From Rhodococcoides kroppenstedtii (lineage in GTDB: Bacteria; Actinomycetota; Actinomycetes; Mycobacteriales; Mycobacteriaceae), in assembly GCF_900111805.1 (NCBI RefSeq), contig NZ_FOJN01000009.1, positions 62,001 through 126,000 on the forward strand: DNA of 64,000 nucleotides. Reading direction: 5' to 3'. Shown one piece after another: positions 62,276-64,000 of the stretch (positions are counted from its first letter, which is position 1; each line of letters starts with the position of its first letter). A program made the position numbers and the translations under genes. The notes under the pieces were generated by a model, which worked only from the letters and a program-made list of their open reading frames with translations, made no database searches and had not been told where the DNA came from.

Positions 62276-63282
62276 CGCCGACCCCCACCCGACGCCGTGT
62301 CCGCCGACCCCACCGCGGCGAGAATCTCCGCCACCGACCGCCCCTGGCTGTGGGACCCGGGTCGCGGATCCTCGGCGGCGGGGGCCTGCTCGTCGGTGGG
62401 CACGCTGCGCGCCACGCGCGGGGGCGGGGCGACGTCCGGAATCGGGTTCGGCTCCGGTGCGGGCTCGGGTTGCGGCTCCGGCGTGGGCTCGGGCACCGGC
62501 TCGGGCTCCGGGACCGGTGTGGGCTCGGGCTCCGGAACCGGTGTCGGCTCGGGATCGGGCAGCGGCGCGGGCTCGGGCGGCGTCGGCACGGTCTCGGCGG
62601 CGACGGCGGGGCGCACCGGGGCCGGGCGGAAGGTGCCGTCGGCGTCGAACTCGCCGCCGATGATCGAGGTCTCGGCGGTCACCGGATCGTCGAACGGTCC
62701 CGCGAACCCGGCGTGTCCGTACGACGGCTCCGGGCTGTAGGCGGGCGCACGGCCCCGCGAGTTCCCGGGGACGTACAGGCCGGACGGAGCGGCCTCGTAT
62801 CCGTGCGCGCGGTCGGCGATCTCGCGCATCCGATGTGCTTCGGCGAGGGCCGCGCGATCGTCCGGCAGGTCCCCGTCGAACAGCATCTCGAGGCTGCGAC
62901 GCAGCGCGACGAGTTCGGCCCGCAACGCACGCACCTCGTCCGAGCTCTCTCCGACCTCGGCACGCACCCGGTTCTCGACGCCCAGTTCGTACTCGCGCCG
63001 CGCCGCGATCTCGCGCTCGAGCTGGAGTTCGTAGACGGTCTGGAGGTCACGGGCCTTCATGCGATCGGCCGCGGCATCGCGTCGATACTTGGTCATCGCG
63101 AAGGCGCCGACGATGGCCGCCCAGAGCGCGGCGACGATGCCGACCCGCAGCAGCGGAACGCTGTCGCTGAGAATCAGCACCACGCTCGCGACGACGCCGA
63201 GAAGCACCAGACCAGCAAGAACGGTGTGATCGCCGCCACGTTTCGTGCGACGGTTCGCCTTGCCACGCCCGGTCTCCGTCAT
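62257..63282 (-). CDS. DUF6779-type membrane protein with Pro/Glu repeats
   Basis: A 341-residue protein like mycobacterial Rv3604c. Two close membrane helices (about 20-60: VLAGLVLLGVVASVVLIL and VGIVAALWAAIVGAFAM) are followed by a coiled-coil-like region (LQTVYELQLEREIAARREYELGVENRVRAE in pieces). A long low-complexity part has PEPTPVPEPEP repeats, and the end is RRRRRAD. Function is unknown; the layout suggests an envelope or division-associated scaffold facing the cytoplasm. The C-terminal codons and stop come from a 26-bp tandem repeat. Confidence 0.75.
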   Translation of the reverse strand: MTETGRGKANRRTKRGGDHTVLAGLVLLGVVASVVLILSDSVPLLRVGIVAALWAAIVGAFAMTKYRRDAAADRMKARDLQTVYELQLEREIAARREYELGVENRVRAEVGESSDEVRALRAELVALRRSLEMLFDGDLPDDRAALAEAHRMREIADRAHGYEAAPSGLYVPGNSRGRAPAYSPEPSYGHAGFAGPFDDPVTAETSIIGGEFDADGTFRPAPVRPAVAAETVPTPPEPAPLPDPEPTPVPEPEPTPVPEPEPVPEPTPEPQPEPAPEPNPIPDVAPPPRVARSVPTDEQAPAAEDPRPGSHSQGRSVAEILAAVGSADTASGGGRRRRRAD

Positions 63283-63344
63283 GTGTTCCAGGGTAACGGC
63301 AGCGAGGTCTGTTGCCTGTCACCAACCCGCCCGGAACGACGAGG

Positions 63345-63815
63345 TCAGGACGGGGCGGGATCGTCACCGGGTTCGTCGGGTGTGCGGCAGCAGTGCTCGA
63401 CCCACAATGCGGCGCCCACGGTCACGACACCGGCGACGGCTCCGACGACGACGCCCGGCAGGTCCTCGCTCGCGGCCCGCAGAACCCCGCGCAGCGGCAC
63501 GAGGTGGACCAGGACACCGGCCCAGACCCCGGCAGCGGCGGCGCCCACCAACGCTGCGGCCTTGGCCAACGCCGCAGCCCGCGCGACCGTGATCGGATGC
63601 AACTGCCCGGGCCCCGGCCCGATCCGTCGCGAGCGCAACCGCGATCGCACGACGACGCCGACCACCACCAGCACGACCGCCACCGGATAGAGCGACGCCC
63701 CCGCAAAGGGAGAGATCGGCGGGACGGTGCCGTAGAACGTCCGGATCAACAGCCATGCGGCGACGGCCGCGGTGACAGCGATCACCGCGAGGTCGCGGAG
63801 TCGGGTCGCCGTCAT
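63345..63815 (-). CDS. DUF3180 family membrane protein
   Basis: A 156-residue protein with four membrane helices (LAVIAVTAAVAAWLLI, SLYPVAVVLVVVGVVV, AAALVGAAAAGVWAGVLV, VVVGAVAGVVTVGAALWV) and the family signature PGPGQLHPITVARAAALAKAAAL between helices two and three. It is the homolog of Rv3605c, always found next to folK in this order. Function is unknown. The ATG overlaps the folK stop (ATGA), so it is translated with folK. The C-terminus has two adjacent cysteines before a short acidic tail. Confidence 0.9.
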   Translation of the reverse strand: MTATRLRDLAVIAVTAAVAAWLLIRTFYGTVPPISPFAGASLYPVAVVLVVVGVVVRSRLRSRRIGPGPGQLHPITVARAAALAKAAALVGAAAAGVWAGVLVHLVPLRGVLRAASEDLPGVVVGAVAGVVTVGAALWVEHCCRTPDEPGDDPAPS

Positions 63816-64000
63816 CGCACGGCGTCCACGCGTCGGACACCGTCCCGGTCGGCGGGACTCAGCGCGGCCAGATGATCACGGACCGGCACCCCGCCGAGGA
63901 CGGCGTCGGGGTCGACGTCGAGCCACGGCCGCAGTACGAAGGCCCGCAGGTGAGCGCGGGGGTGCGGCAGGGTGAGGTCGGGATCGTCGCTGAAGACGTC
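63812..64000 (-). CDS. folK: HPPK, 2-amino-4-hydroxy-6-hydroxymethyldihydropteridine pyrophosphokinase (3' part)
   Basis: The last 62 codons of a gene running off the window. The fragment DPDLTLPHPRAHLRAFVLRP is the C-terminal HPPK signature (LxLPHPRxxxRxFVLxPL), part of the ATP and pterin site. The rest (WLDVDPDAVLGGVPVRDHLAAL) matches the usual end. It makes the folate precursor pyrophosphate for dihydropteroate synthase. Its stop overlaps the start of the DUF3180 gene. folP and folB are expected beyond the window edge but cannot be seen. Confidence 0.9.
   Translation of the reverse strand, partial: DVFSDDPDLTLPHPRAHLRAFVLRPWLDVDPDAVLGGVPVRDHLAALSPADRDGVRRVDAVR

Overview
This is a 64 kb stretch of a very GC-rich actinobacterial chromosome from the mycolic-acid group (Mycobacteriales), most likely Rhodococcus or a close Nocardiaceae relative. 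The evidence is the family content (Lsr2, a WhiB3-type WhiB, MhuD, CarD, DisA, LpqE, LpqF, DUF3180, ClpC) and two gene orders that match Mycobacterium tuberculosis. One is pyrE / Rv0383c-like / clpB / globin-reductase (the Rv0382c-Rv0385 area). The other is the long block rlmB-cysS-ispF-ispD-carD-lpqE-radA-disA-Rv3587c-canB-mutY-Rv3591c-mhuD-lpqF-clpC-lsr2-lysS-coaX-panD-panC-DUF2520-DUF6779-DUF3180-folK (Rv3579c-Rv3606c). Species-level assignment is inference. No rRNA, tRNA, CRISPR array, transposase or phage gene was seen.

Region 1-12 kb is accessory or housekeeping: Ogt DNA repair, a YhhN membrane protein, an MFS exporter, a DHFR-like reductase, an Ala/Glu/Lys coiled-coil surface protein abutting a lipoprotein sortase, a PdxK/ThiD kinase, about 550 bp of GATCCGCG-type repeats, and a Pro/Gly-rich secreted protein divergent from an OmpR-type two-component system. 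Then come pyrE, a LemA-like protein, an SDR and an Rv0383c-like protein. Region 12-18 kb is one gene, a 1,822-residue single-chain biotin-dependent carboxylase of eukaryotic-ACC layout. Region 18-30 kb holds a membrane protein with a DUF5666-like domain, an amino-acid permease, a membrane EAL protein with a degenerate GGDEF, a decayed CobW-type gene behind a Zur-like palindrome, clpB with a HAIR (HspR) operator, a globin-reductase, DUF2277, a WhiB3-like regulator and an OtsB-GH15 fusion. Region 30-38 kb carries a Schlafen/AlbA-type gene broken by one in-frame stop, a LacI regulator, a zinc ABC transporter (znuACB-like) and the 5-oxoprolinase genes pxpABC.

From 38 kb to the end the window follows the conserved mycobacterial block. 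The minus-strand unit carD-ispD-ispF-cysS-rlmB couples an RNA-polymerase-binding factor to isoprenoid and tRNA functions. The plus-strand unit lpqE-radA-disA links a lipoprotein with DNA repair and c-di-AMP synthesis. The minus-strand pan genes (folK, DUF3180, DUF6779, DUF2520, panC, panD, coaX) make pantothenate and CoA. Inserted between lysS and coaX is a cysteine dioxygenase-rhodanese pair, preceded by a 12-codon ORF with a Cys-Cys pair that looks like a cysteine-responsive leader. Several genes (pxpA, mhuD, radA, otsB-GH15, the Schlafen-like gene) have a -10-like hexamer 6-7 nt before the start codon, as expected for leaderless mRNAs.

The observations I rate highest are the Cys leader ORF, the lipoprotein sortase/surface-protein pair, the GATCCGCG repeat cluster, the doubled OmpR-type box upstream of the two-component system, and the Zur-like operator in front of a CobW remnant.
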